Source: Zeugodacus cucurbitae (Eukaryota > Arthropoda > Insecta > Diptera > Tephritidae). From it: a stretch of 64,000 bases of DNA. The notes beneath the pieces were generated by a model, which did no database searches, was not told where the DNA came from, and saw only the letters and a program-made list of their open reading frames with translations. Positions 1 to 11,979 of the stretch are shown here, in pieces; position 1 is the stretch's first letter, and each line of letters opens with the position of its first letter. The stretch lies in assembly GCF_028554725.1 (NCBI RefSeq), contig NC_071667.1, positions 80,700,001 to 80,764,000 on the forward strand. Direction: 5' to 3'. Position numbers and translations under genes: made by a program.

Positions 1-2400
1 AAAGAAAACTTGGATGTGAAAAAAGAAAACTTTTCCTCATATTTAGTTTGCTATTATTCATGTTTTCATATTTACATGTATCATATATAAATAATTCCTG
101 AGAATGTACAAATATGAAATTTTCATGGTTAACGGGAATTGTTGCAAAGCATTCCACGGCTGACAGTGCAAACTCACAGACGTCAGTTACTAGTGAGTTG
201 AAGTTTTTCAAGGTCTCTGCAGTGGAATGAACAATGAAAGTGGAACATTGTATGGACATGAATCATTTATTTCCGTGATAGACATATGAAGGTATGTATT
301 TACTTCGCCAGGAGTCGGTAACACAAATATACTCGTATACATACATATAAGGATATGTATCGCAAAGAATCATCCCAGTAAACTGAGTTGGTATAATTCT
401 AACTTGTGATGGAGTTATATTTATATAAATATTAAAGCGTTCAGGATGAGAAATCTTAAGGAGGATACGTTTACACCGAATTATGGGATAAATTAGGTTG
501 TGAAAGGGCTCTTTTGACAATTTAAACTAACCACCGAGACAAACGATTGTTCCACCAATATTATATACATTTAGCCTAACTAAACTGGTGGAAGATTTTG
601 ATACTTACCGGGTTAGAAAACCACAAAAAAAAAACAACATTTCAATCTGTCTTTCTTTAAAAAAAAAATTGCCAACCTTTTTTGCACTGCGCTGCATTCC
701 ATTCACCCACTGACCTAAGAGTAAGAACCTTATCGAATTTCCAACCAAAATTAGCCACTTCAATACGCGCTGAAAATTTGTTTGCGCCATCCCAGCGGTG
801 TTCTGCTATACAAATGTATGTATGATAATGAACACGCATTCACCAAAGCCATCCACACTTCATTGTGCGTTGCAAAACAATTTAAATAGGCAGTCAGTCA
901 GTCGCTGCCGGCGAAATTGTAGATTTCGTTTTTAATTTTGGCGATTCGAAAATTTCATTGTGTGCGCCGAAAATCATACGCCTCGCTGCAAATATGTTAC
1001 TTTATACTCGTATGTACCATGGACCCGCGTGTATGGTGTGTAGGTGTATTTGCATATGTTTTGTGTTGAGGGGGACGAATTTCCGCTTGACTGCGTCGAA
1101 ACAAAAATGAGCAAAATAAACGAGCAAAACATACAAAATGATAACCGCGAATGACAAATATGACTCAATGTCAGGCCACTTAAACGTACCCCAGCGACAG
1201 CCGCCGGGGCACCAAATAAGCAGGCGGGCAGACAGGAGTATGCAGCTCCTCGCGCAGGGGTGAGTGAGTAATCACAATGAACGCGAAACGCTCACGGGCG
1301 CATCACTAACATGGAAGCTAACAATGTGACGCGCAACAACAACAGCAATTGTGGTGCAAACAAGATGCGGGACGGCGCCAGCAGGTTTAAGCCATGTCAT
1401 TCCCATTAGAAGCGCGGAGAATGTTGTTTGTGGAATGTCGCAACGATTCGACGATGATGCGCACCGGCAGTGGCTGTTGAAGTCGGGGATGGGTCTGGGT
1501 GGAGGACGTGCGAGTCGGCTTTCATCACAACTGTTTTGGCAATACCAAAAATGAGTTTTTGATTAATGTGCCGGAAGAGCGTAATGCGCTGCGGTGAGCT
1601 GTGGTGCGCGGTTTGGGGCCGACACGCGGATGACAATGTTTTGCTGGTGTTGGCTTTGTCGGTGATGGCGGCGATCACGGTGTTAACGGTACAAGCGTAT
1701 GTATGCGCAAATATTAACCGCAATGCTGCTGCATAATAGCTGCAACTGAAGGGAGCAACAATCCCGGAACAAATGCAAATAAATACACTAAGTGTTGCAG
1801 GAAATTCGGTTGCTATTTGTCTTCCGATGACAGCGGTGCAGTGCTGCTGCAGCAGCAATAGCCGTTATAATGCTTATGATTGCGCTGGCACTGACGGCAT
1901 TGCAATGTAAGCTTTGTAAATGAGCATAATGCACCAGCAGCATCATCACAGGCACCAGCAGCTGCTAACCTACAAAGCGCCACCAATGACCTTATCAACT
2001 CGCCCAAAATGTTGGCTTTAACTTGATTACGTAAATGATTTGCAGCAAAATGTATACATTAACATTCTCTTATACATGGTAAGTATGCCAGCAGAGAGGT
2101 CATCAGTTACCAGCTTGCTGATGGCTGGCTGGCTACCTTCATACTTTCATAAGTACCGAGAACGCTTTGTTGTTGCTGCAGTGTATGAGTTTGCTACTTT
2201 TTGTATTTTGTTGCTGTTTGCTGAGTTTGCTAAGTATGGCTCGTTTAGTTTTTGTACCATAGCAACAACTGTTTCGCACATTTTTGGCTTGCGTAAATAC
2301 TTATGTAAATTCGCATACTCAGGGTGTATTATTCAGAGCTCTGGGCACACAGGAGGGCATTAAATTGGTAGTGTAATTGAGTTTAAATTAATTTAATTAA
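1..2400. other. Non-coding, no gene recognised
   Basis: AT-rich DNA with a more GC-rich stretch at about 1,180-2,000 that contains CAACAACAG- and GCAGCAG-like runs. The open frames here are short, lack recognisable domains and occur on both strands over the same bases, so I do not call a gene. It may be intergenic or intronic. Confidence 0.5.
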
Positions 2401-2536
2401 GAAATTGTTCAGAAACACCCCATTTCCCGGTAATAGCTGTGCGAAATGGTATTTTGGTGTTTAAAAATTATTGTAACGGTGTTTAATAGCCTCCTCCTAA
2501 CTCTGAATTATTAATTCTTATTAGTGAATATAGTTA

Positions 2537-3245
2537 TCATGTGCAGTGTTCAACCGATTTTAATGATTTATCAACATTTTGATCCCCTTTGAAGCTCCTC
2601 TCCTTATTTGCGAAGAACTCGGACAGCCACTTTTCACAAGCTTCTTTTGAGTTCAACTTTACACCACCAAGGGCATTCCTGGTGGAACACCACACTCTTC
2701 CTGTTGGCCAATTCTGGACGCTTCTGGTCGATCTAGATGGTAGAATTAAGCGTCTGGCCATATGGGAGCAGCTCATAATGGATGATTCTCTTCCAATCCC
2801 TTCCAATCCCACCAAACACCCAGCAAAACCTTCCTGGCCGTCAATCCCGGCTTGGGCACTATTTGGGATCATCAATTCACCGGCCTGCAACCACGACCGT
2901 TTTCGCTTGATATTGTCGTATGTGATATTTTTCGTCGCCAGTCACCATCCGCTTCAAATATGGGTAGAGTTCGTTCCGTTTCAGCAGCATATCGCAGGCG
3001 TTGATTCGGTCTAGAAGGTGGTTGTTTTTGCTTCAAATCATTCAAATCATGCGGCACCGAATCATCAAGCTTTTTTGTGTATGCAACCTTCTGCAGATGG
3101 TTTAAAATGGTTTGGTGACTAACAGCTATCTCCTGGGCGAAGTCACGAGTTGCCACATGTTGGCTTATCCGCTTTGACCCGCTCTGAATCGTCGAAACCA
3201 TTCCTGCGCAGTTCAAAGTGATGGAATACCATGCCTTTCAAGACC
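2537..3245 (-). pseudogene. Degenerate mariner transposase (irritans-like), internally deleted
   Basis: Reading the minus strand gives mariner transposase pieces in the right order. First comes a helix-turn-helix segment near 3,220 (AQEWFRRFRAG). Next, in another frame at about 3,170-3,020, is the HTH/linker part (ATRDFAQEIAVSHQTILNHL, then KKLDDSVPHDLNDL). A piece near 2,920 corresponds to the DNIKRKRSW region, and near 2,760 there is a LLPYGQTLNS-like piece. The C-terminus is GGVKLNSKEACEKWLSEFFA. The stretch that should carry the second and third catalytic aspartates (the DNARPH and SPDLAPSD blocks of the family) is missing between about 2,700 and 2,680. At least two frameshifts plus this deletion mean it cannot be active. 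I did not find clear terminal repeats. The family call is firm; the irritans assignment rests on resemblance only. Confidence 0.85.
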
Positions 3246-3249
3246 TTTT

Positions 3250-6200
3250 AAAGATGTATAGTATTGCCAGATACGAGCTCAGTAGCGCTTTATGCATAGC
3301 CGCGAAATTCAAAAGACAAAAAGGCGGAAAGGAGATATTTGCCAATCTAATATTATGAAGACATATTCTTAAAAAAACAGAAAATATGAATTGGGAACTT
3401 AGTCTGACCACAAAATTTTTCAAATTTTGTCTGTTGGCATTAAATCATTAAATGATTTGCCTGTCTTCCTCGATTTCGGTCGATTCTAATACAAAGTCAG
3501 TAATATCGCTGATGTTGTTCCTCAACTTGTGATCTAGTCACCGATACATGCACGTTCTTCTTTTCTCTTTTTCTTTTCAATGCTGCGCTGACCTGTTTCC
3601 CATAAGTGCTCGTTGGATATTTGTCTTGGCCAACAGATATTCATTATACTTCTTAAGCAGCGGTTAACAAATGCGTCCATATAATCATTTATAATGAAGA
3701 ATTTAATGACAAACGTTTTAAACGAAGAACTAAAAACAATTACATATACATACAGACTCCCTTTCAAGAAAGTTGCAAAAAAACTTTCTATTGACTTTGA
3801 TACACAAATTGATGTAACAAATTTGCGGCAAGATTTGAAGAGATTTCGGAACTGCATGCACTTGTCAACATAAACTCCTGGCAGTCGCCAGTAGAAATGT
3901 AAAGTAAAAAATGGAAAATTACCGCCCCCCATCCTCTCTAGCACGCTACACTGCCAACGGGCATGCTGCAGTCAGTCGTTCCTACTTTCAGGATTTATCT
4001 GTTGAAATCAAATTTATTCGAAATGCAATTTTCTTCTTCAAAAGACTTGCAAAGCGAATGCGAAGAGAAAAACTTTACATTTTGAAGTGAATTTCTGGAC
4101 ATTAGTGCGCTCAAACGTAAATCGTAAATAACTTTGTATAGCAATGTGAGGCAGACGGCAGTAGAGGCAGCAGCAGCAGCACGTGACGCGGCCGGGCAGG
4201 TTGACCAGGAACTGAGCGTTGGTTGGTGGAGGGTGGAGCGTGCGTGGGCCGAAGGGATAATGCCAAATGCTGCATTAGCAAGCATTGAACTTGTAATGGG
4301 CGCTTGTTATGCTTGCAAAACTTTACGCTTTGCTTTGCTCTGCCTTCACAATGAAATTTGCAAATCGAAGTGCTCACAGTGCAGTGCCAGTGCAAAAGCA
4401 AATGCAAATCGGCAGTAATGCAAGTAAACGAAAAACAACAACAATAAACACGCGCATAAAAAATCTCAAAATGTGACCAATAAACTGTGTATTTAAATGG
4501 CAATGCAGAAATTGTTAAGGAATTGCACTGTAAATGCTTCATTATATTGGCAAACGGACGGTTTTATGGCCGCGCTTTTCTCCCTACTATATGTGAAGGT
4601 GTGTGTGTGTATGTGTGAGGAACCAGACCCCATTCACCGTATTAAAATTGGGTCAACGCGCTGAAAAAATATTTTTTCGAAATGACAACTACTTTATTGC
4701 CTGCTGCACAGCCCTAATAACGCCACGCATATCCCAGCTCTGCTATCCGTTGGACTGCAGCTTGATACTTTAATCCTCCAATAGCCTGTTGCTGCGCCCT
4801 GCCAAGAATGCGGCACAAACGCGTGCACTTTGTTTTTGTTTCAGCTGGAAGTTGACAGGAGATTTTTAATGAAAAACCAATGCAAGTGAATGCGCAGGCG
4901 CCAAAATCACACTGAATTCTCTGTGCCGCCGCGCTCTTACTGGAAAACCAAACTGGGACCTCGCTTGCTCTTAAACTACGCATTGTGCAACATCAGCTGT
5001 GCAGCTAAGAAACTTTGCTTTGCTTTTTGTGTAACGGTATTTGTATTGGTTTTGGGACAACAATCTCACACTGTTGTTGTTCTTGCTTGCTTGCTTGTCT
5101 GCTAACAGTGCCAACCGGCGTTTGCTTGTTGGTACTATGCATTGCCATTTTGGCTGGGGCTGTTGTGAGCTTTTTGGGACACATTCGCTGGTTGCTGCTT
5201 CGTGGTGCGCCGCTGGTTCTTTAAGACGCTCCATCATATATTCGGGGATTGAGGCGCATTTTTATTAGTACCTAATGCAGTTTTCAAGGATATGCTTTAA
5301 GCAGATTTATACGAAGCAAAGTACGTGAATGGCATTTCAATTGAATAACACGGCATTCGAGCATACACATAGAGACATACATACCTCCATACAGTTATTG
5401 AACGCAGCATTTGGCTATTGGTCAACGGTATGCGAATATATAGTACTGTTATCAGCGCACTTGATTGCATTTAAATTCATTAATATTTTAAAGAAGCACT
5501 GCAATTTCGTAAAGTACATTTTCGTAGACATGAATATAAAATTGACGAATTAAATCATTTCTTCACGATTCTGTTAAATGATTTCGAAATTTCATTTGGT
5601 CTGCTTGATATGTGTGATGTTGGTTGAATATGGGTCTGAGTTTTGGAAAACGGGTTTCTTGAAGACAGATAGCCACATGCAAGAGCCGTATTCTTAAGTC
5701 AAGTTCAAAGGTAAGTATTTTGAATAATATAATTTTATAAATGGTCTTATACCTTAGTAAATTCTCACGTTTTGGAAGATATACAAATATATGAAATTTT
5801 AATTTTAAATCAAAACCAGAGTGTTTATTTAGAAATCCATAAATGTATTAATTTATTTTAATTGGGGGTTCGAAAGAGTGTTTTTAAAATATTTAATCGG
5901 TAAATTTGGCATCTAGAGGGTTGATAAATGTTTATTAAATACATAGAAAGATCAAGGCACTATATGATAAAGGAAACGTCGAACCATCGCTGGAGAAATA
6001 ACTGATGTCCTTTGTAAGTATCTCAACTAGTATCAACCAGTTAGTGTTAAACAAATTTTATAGCTGTTTCGGTATGAAACGTGCACCTAAGTGGTAGTGT
6101 TAATGATGAACCTAATTTGCTCAAAATGGATCAAAATTTATTTTCAAAAAATGAAACGACCATCAAAGGTGTTAAATTAAGAGTAGTGGTCTTTTATTCG

Positions 6201-6390
6201 CTATGCGTTGCAGCGAGTAATATCGAATCGAAGAAGCTATACCAGATGTAATGAGTCATTTGAGCCACTAACAGCTGTAAAACTGGTCTAAAATATTTAA
6301 AACAAAATTTGGCATACTCTCTTGTATGAATTCAACTCTATAAGTTTGTTGTTGTTCTTACTAGTAAACTTTTTACAAGGTAACAGCGCG
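3250..6390. other. Non-coding, no gene recognised
   Basis: No host coding sequence is supported. A GC-richer patch at 4,140-4,400 and TTGTTGTT/CTTGCTTGCTTG runs near 5,080-5,100 produce short open frames on both strands. A (GT)n run lies at about 4,600-4,615. The rest is AT-rich. Confidence 0.45.
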
Positions 6391-6394
6391 CAAA

Positions 6395-6615
6395 GATCAG
6401 CATCCTCATTTCGCTCTACAGCTCTTTGTGAGCTTTGGCCTGCTGAACAATACGCCTTCAAGCTACTCTCTCTCTATCTTTTGCGGTCTCTCTCCAATTT
6501 TCCAGTCGGTCATCAACTTTATTTTTGTATTCTTCGCTTATGGTCCATGTTTCAGCATCAAAGCATAAAACTGGTCGTACTACGGTTCTATACAGGGCTA
6601 GTTTGAATGCAAAGA
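6395..6615 (-). pseudogene. LINE remnant: reverse-transcriptase C-terminus (RTE/CR1-type)
   Basis: On the minus strand a continuous segment reads LALYRTVVRPVLCFDAETWT and then SEEYKNKVDDRLENWRETAK, matching the 'LYKTLVRPVLTYGAETWT' block and the 'NWRETAQDRERW' tail of RTE/CR1-type LINE reverse transcriptases. After a shift of frame it ends RRIVQQAKAHKEL plus a stop, the usual end of such proteins. The two blocks are joined more tightly than in intact elements, so there is an internal deletion. Only the last part of the element remains. It lies in the same orientation as a different LINE fragment just upstream on that strand (6,650-6,935), but the two belong to different LINE types. Confidence 0.75.
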
Positions 6616-6649
6616 TATCGACTGAAAAAATGTCAAATCGAAGACTTTA

Positions 6650-6935
6650 GGTTAGGCTCTCTCTGATACTTGACTCTATCCGTTGGACGAAGGGAAGTTC
6701 CGCCCATCAATGACAATGGCGCTTCCGGTATTTTGTACCGTCTTGTGAACAGAACCATTTCAGTTTTGCTTTGCCAAAATAACTTTGTGTAAGTTCATAC
6801 ACAGTACCTAGGAATTTCCCCTCGACCATGACAGCTACGTCGTCAGCTTAGGCTACCACCAGGCAGCCCGTCTCTGCAAGTTTCTCTAGCAGGTCGTTAA
6901 CGACCATGATCCAAATCACAAGTAGACCGTGCTAA
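6650..6935 (-). pseudogene. LINE remnant: reverse-transcriptase palm (R1/Jockey-like)
   Basis: The minus strand encodes VNDLLEKLAETGCLVVA, a stop where the tyrosine of the YADD box should be, then ADDVAVMVEGKFLGT. The catalytic aspartate pair is therefore present, but the preceding codon is TAA. After a frameshift comes TEMVLFTRRYKIPEAPLS followed by LRPTDRVKY, matching the 'KTELVLFTRKYKIP ... VKYLG' segment of R1/Jockey-type reverse transcriptases. The nonsense codon and frameshift make it a dead fragment. The nucleic acid just beyond (about 6,645) contains a TTAGGTTAGG-like run typical of LINE-rich fly DNA. Confidence 0.75.
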
Positions 6936-6939
6936 AGTT

Positions 6940-9860
6940 AAATTTTCGTATATCAAGCGTTTCATTTTAAATACTTCAAATAAAATATATTTACAAGACT
7001 CTTGTAGTGCCTTATATTGGGTTTGTCTTCTTTTTCGTTTATAATTTAAAGTGTATTTCTAAACCGAATTTTAATATGAATATAGTTATATTTTCTATTC
7101 TATACAGACACTCATGTATGTATATATATGTAGATGAAACCATGCACACGAGTAATTCAATATGCAGAACCTTACTCAACTTTGCCATGCCGCAATAAAC
7201 ATGCTGGAAAACTAATAATCATCCTGCTGCAGGTACGAATTTCTAGCGTCATTAATCAATGTGCCACGCCACCTTTGTGAGAATGGGCCGTCATCCACCA
7301 TTTGCCTAAATTTTCAATGTAAAGTTTTGCGCAAATGACATTTTTTATTTTGAACGGCATTCAGATGCCAGCACGTGTGAGGGCCGGAATTTATGGCTTG
7401 ACCTTTGCGTAAATTCAAATGAAACTCCGAAATCGATAAACACAAGCACACGCACACCCACAGGTGGAAACGCTGAAATATTTGTGCGACTTTGAAAGTT
7501 TCCAACAAGTACGTTATTTGTGGCAATAAGCCTTTTATTAATACCCGAATGAGAAAGTGGAGTTTGTGCGGAAGTTGAATTTGTCAAATGGGACTAGGCG
7601 AAATTTACTCCACTTGGGAAAGTGTGCTCATGTAGACATTTGAATTTCATATATTTTGGAACTTTTGCAATTATAAACGATTGTGAGCTTGCACAAAGCT
7701 GCAATTATATTCGAAAGCTACTATGGTGCGATTGTATGGAAATCGCAGGCGAATGGGTTGCAAAGTGAGTCAAGTGTTTTCAAAATAGTTATAGAGTAGA
7801 CAAATATAATCGAATAAAAAGCGACGAGGGAGTGAAAGCTTATCGAAGCTTTTCAAATCTTATTAAATGCCAATAATGAATTTTGATTTCATAAAATTTG
7901 TGGAAAGTAAATTTAATGAAGCTCATAACTGATCTCTTCAGTTCGCCAAGCGTTGGACAGTACCGAATCGAACAATCTCTTCTAGCTTTTCTGAACCCAT
8001 GACTTCTTGTTAATTTTTAATTCCTTCTTCATTTCTTCAGACCCTCATTTTTATTTCAGCGCCTTAACTAAGCGCCTTAATAAGCTCAACATTAACTTCT
8101 AGAACAGTCGTGTGTTTGTGCTGACAACTCAGCCCTCTGCTGAGGCGACAACTTGAGTTGCAACAAATTCACTTGACTTAAGTTGGTCAGAGCAGTACGA
8201 GAGTACATGATGATGTGACGCCACATGGAAGTCCTTCAGCGAATGGTGAATGAGCATATCCGGCAGACAAATGACAGTCTTTATTCAGTTGCACTCATAT
8301 TTGCATTTGCCCAAATGCAGTCAACTTAATTTTGGGCGAACATGCACTTTACATTCGCTAGGTTATGAGGGCACACAGCCTGGCGCTGACAAGTGCAGTA
8401 ATGAAACCGCTGTTGCGTGGAAAGTACCGAGTGCGGGCGGGGGTCTAAAGCCAGCTAAGCGCTCCAAATGCGTATAAAGCGAGTGAGAGGCCAGTGACAG
8501 CTACAGCATCATGTCATGCAATTGCTTAGCGAACAATGGGCTAATATGAATTGGATACATGAGCTACGGGCTGCCAGCTGCTGCTGCTGCAACCGCCGCT
8601 TGCCAACGTGGGACCACTCACTGCCTGTACGGCTGCCTGTCCCTTGCATTTTAGCTCGCATTTTTTATGCGTTCCCTCTCTTTTCTTTTTGTTTGCACTT
8701 CTTTCATCATTCTTCTTCTTCTGCTAGTTTGCTATTGTAATTTCACATCTTTGTAATAAAATTTCTATGAAAAACGTTGCAGACGTGCATTCGCATATGT
8801 TGGGCTTTGCACCCTGATGCGCGTGGTGTTCCCTCCTTACGGCCATATAGCAGCTCTGAACAAATATTCATATAAGTTTGCGTAAATATCCATATAGTTT
8901 TGCATACGCAAAGTAGTAGCCTCGCTCCCTGATGGAAAAAGGAAGTTTGAAATACTTGAAGCTTTACATAAATGTTGGAAAGAAGTTTGTATAGTTTAAG
9001 CAAGAAATCTTCAAATCAGGTAACACTTTCTGATCAATATAAAATTTTTGTAAGAAAATTTGTTCTTCCAATGAAAATACATCAAGCTCTTTTGACTGGA
9101 GTTTTGATGGATCATTCAGTGTAGAAGGTACAGATCTCCATTATTACAGAACTGTGTACGAAACATGGATCTGTCGATCTTAAAGAACAGTCAGAGTGGT
9201 CAATACCCCTCTGAGAATCTGTAATAAACTGAGGGTGTGCCTGCAGGAATAATATCATGGATTTCGAAGTCCTTCCACCATCTAGTGCTTCCCTACAGGG
9301 CATTCAAACATGCATCCCTGATATACAACTATGCAATATAATTTTTCCATACTCCTGAGTTTCTGCATATATATTGCACATATCCATGGATTTGACGTTT
9401 ACTTTACATTTCAGCCCGCTCGGCGTTACTGTTGCAAGTCTACAACTCCCCTATATTCTTTTTGCGTATTCCCCATTGTAATTGAAGACACTAGTCGCGA
9501 GTTTCGCGTCGCACTATGCAATACGAGTACGAGTACAACACAGCAGCAGTAGCTGGTTGGAATGCAATTTATGTAAAACAAAAAAATAACAAAAACAATT
9601 CGAAACAGCGCTAAATAAAGGATGCAAGAAGATTTAGTGCCACCACCAGATGTCACTGCATCAATAGCAGGCAAATGTATTTCATGTTAGACATATATGT
9701 ATGTACGCCGTGGTGTATGCTAATTTAGTGACGTTATTAGACACTTTCCTTGGTTCAATATACATGAATAAATATGGATTGGGTAGTTTGGGTGTTTGTT
9801 GGAATTTCATTGATAAAGCCTTGTTGAAAATACAGGGAAATGCAATATTAAAAAAATACA
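6940..9860. other. Non-coding, no gene recognised
   Basis: No supported gene. Open frames of 60-86 residues here show no known motif. ATGTATATATATG-type runs occur near 7,115 and CTGCTGCTGC near 8,578. A short stretch at 9,120-9,300 looks less AT-rich and may be an old repeat, but I could not place it. Confidence 0.4.
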
Positions 9861-9869
9861 CTAATTATC

Positions 9870-10860
9870 TATTAATTTATTTATTTATTTTTATTTATTT
9901 AGAAGAGAAATAATTATAAATAATTACTCCACTTATATATACAAAGCACTGGCTGCCAAGGCCTTCGGCTTGAATAACCATAAATCTAAGGTATAAAATT
10001 AATACGATTACAATTCAAATAGTTAATAGTGTGTTAAGAATTATATATACGATTACTTAAAATTTAAATGTTTAACTTGCTAGACTTTAAGAATTTTACA
10101 AAAAGGTTAACGTTATTGTCGTCTGTACGATTAAGTAAGTCCGAGGGTTTCATGTTGCCAAAAATCAGAACTCTGTGCTGTTGTAGAGGTGAGCATCTGT
10201 CGAGGATATGGTTTATTGTGAAATCTCCAAAGCCACATAAAGGGCAATTAGGTTTGTTTGTACCATTCAAAAGGTGTCCATGTGTGGCAAGTGTATGTCC
10301 AATCCTGATGCGAATGAATGTTTTTATATTCTTGCACGTGTTGTTATTTGAATAATGTGGTGTTTTCCCTAATGGATTTGCAAGTTTGTAATGATGGTTG
10401 TAGCTTATCCAATCGTTTTGAAAACAGTCGTTGATGTGTTGTTTGACATACTGCTTAATATCTTTCATGGTAAAATAAGGTGACGTATGTAGTGGTTCTT
10501 TGCTAGCTGCTTTTGCACATATGTCGGCCATTTCATTTCCTTTGATTCCAACGTGTCCAGGAACCCACATAATTTTGATTTTGTTATTACATTTATTTAT
10601 GAGGTTTCGAATTTTAGTGACCATAGGGCAATCGTTTAATTGGTTGAAAATGGCATCTATGGCAGATTTACTATCACTGCAGATAATGGTTTTATTTCCA
10701 CTATTCAAAGCAAAGAGTACAGCTTCTAATATGGCAGCTGTTTCAGCTGTGAATATTGAGCAGTATGATGGCAAAACAAAGGCAGCTATTGTGGCACCGA
10801 CCTTATTTGTCACAGCAAACGTGGTAGAGGTATCTATTAATTTATATCTAGGTTTCTAAA
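9870..10860 (-). pseudogene. 5'-truncated I-like LINE: RNase H domain and zinc knuckle
   Basis: A single open minus-strand frame (10,064-10,857; residues from KPRYKLIDTSTTFAV onward) covers most of an RNase H domain and the C-terminus of a LINE ORF2. Visible motifs are the catalytic Glu in CSIFTAETAAI, the Asp in IICSDSKSAIDAI, and the last acidic site in WVPGHVGIKGNEMAD. A C-terminal CX2CX8HX4C zinc knuckle follows (CPLCGFGDFTINHILDRC). The first catalytic Asp block (TDGS) and all upstream reverse transcriptase are missing; an in-frame stop at 10,858-10,860 marks the break. The 3' untranslated part runs to about 9,870 and ends, on the minus strand, in TAAATAAATA-type repeats, as in I-clade elements, which end in short A-rich repeats. 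The longest open frame in the first 38 kb, so fairly young, but not complete. There is no ATG start. Confidence 0.85.
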
Positions 10861-10949
10861 GTGGAAACTCTCAGAACTGTCAAAGAATTTAAAATATTTC
10901 TGAGGGACTTTGTAGCCGTAATAATTGCCGCGAAAGTTCATCAACCGGC

Positions 10950-11080
10950 CTAAGTTAATTTATCATGACCAAAGATAAAGTTTGTTTACATTTTGAGGGG
11001 ACACGATAGGTAAAATTTGTTTGCATAGGGTCAAGTGTGGAGAAGCTGAAGGACTGAGAGACTAGCTAGGGGTCAACGTT
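10950..11080. repeat. Diverged direct repeat, copy A
   Basis: This stretch aligns with 11,846-11,972 in the same orientation. Shared landmarks are AAGTTAATT, GGGG(A/T)ACACGATAGGT-like and AAATTTG, followed by CTGA(A/G)(G/T)G and TAG blocks. By eye about two thirds of the bases match. No coding potential. It is probably part of an old interspersed element that also includes the LINE piece between the copies. Confidence 0.45.
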
Positions 11081-11324
11081 TGTTGCTGGGCCGTTTATAC
11101 TACTACAATAAGTGGTCGAAATTTGGTCCTCTCGGCTGGAATTTATTCGAAATAATTTTTGAAACATAATGGCAAACCATTAGGTTTGTAGGCAGATCTC
11201 TGCAAATACAGAAGATCTCACATAGACAGCTTAGAGCGCTGTCCATTGTGATAACAGTAAACTCCCGGGGGGTCAAAGACTCTTAAGATTCAGCAAAACG
11301 CTTGGAATCTGTTACGAATTTCTT

Positions 11325-11630
11325 TAGTCGGCTAATGTCGATTCTAGCCAATGCTTAGATGATTCCACCTCGCCTTCCTCCATACAGCTTTGACAACTTG
11401 CACCTACCACGATCAACGCATGGGTACCCATTGGACAATGTCCAGTAAGTCCACCAATGATCGCGCTGAGATGAACCTTACCCAGAGAAAGCAGTTCAAA
11501 TGACCTTTTACGCTTGATCTGCGCTTGGCGAGCTTATGCGTAGTCTGCATGTCCAGCGCTCTTGCGCAGGTAAACTAACTTATGAACCATAATGGACCCG
11601 CTCCCATTCCGCCCTCAATGTTGTTAGGGC
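11325..11630 (-). pseudogene. LINE C-terminal fragment (R1/Jockey-like)
   Basis: The minus strand reads KRRSFELLSLGKVHLSAIIG, then GLTGHCPMGTHALIVVGASC, then QSCMEEGEVESSKH. This is the post-RNase H region of R1/Jockey-type LINEs: an LTGHC motif followed by a CX2C...H zinc knuckle. The expected final Cys of the knuckle is lost. The fragment has no reverse transcriptase next to it. A related sequence in the same strand sense lies at 29.8-30.1 kb. Confidence 0.65.
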
Positions 11631-11845
11631 AAATCATTAATCGAGTTAAATTCTTGGCCATATCATTAAATTAAATGCATTCTTATTTCTTCTTGAAATC
11701 CACATGTCACAAAAACCCTTTAGATTAAATTTTGTTTTAATCCAGGTATATGAATGAGGCTATGTTTATCCTTCATCTGGGAAGAAAGGAAGTATATCTG
11801 AAGTGGAAGTTCGAAAAAACTGAGTCTGAGTTCATTTATTTCGAC

Positions 11846-11972
11846 CAAAGTTAATTGATTGCTCCCGGTCAAAGTAGAAGTTTTTATATTTGGTGGGGTA
11901 CGATAGGTCAAATTTGAGTAGTAGAGTAGGTAACCTCGAAAGCTGAGTGGCAAAAGTCAATGGGGATCTAGT
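11846..11972. repeat. Diverged direct repeat, copy B
   Basis: Partner of 10,950-11,080, about 0.9 kb away in the same orientation. The best-preserved part is around the GGGGTACGATAGGTCAAATTT stretch at 11,894-11,914. Confidence 0.45.
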
Positions 11973-11979
11973 TAAGGGT

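Noticed and set aside
1406..1858. 150-codon minus-strand open frame
   Set aside because: GC-richer, repeat-containing DNA with open frames on both strands; no known motif.
2589..3014. 141-codon plus-strand open frame
   Set aside because: It lies opposite the mariner transposase pseudogene, whose minus-strand motifs are clear.
5870..5885. GGGGGTTCGAAAGAG as a tRNA B box
   Set aside because: No acceptor, D or anticodon arm can be drawn around it.
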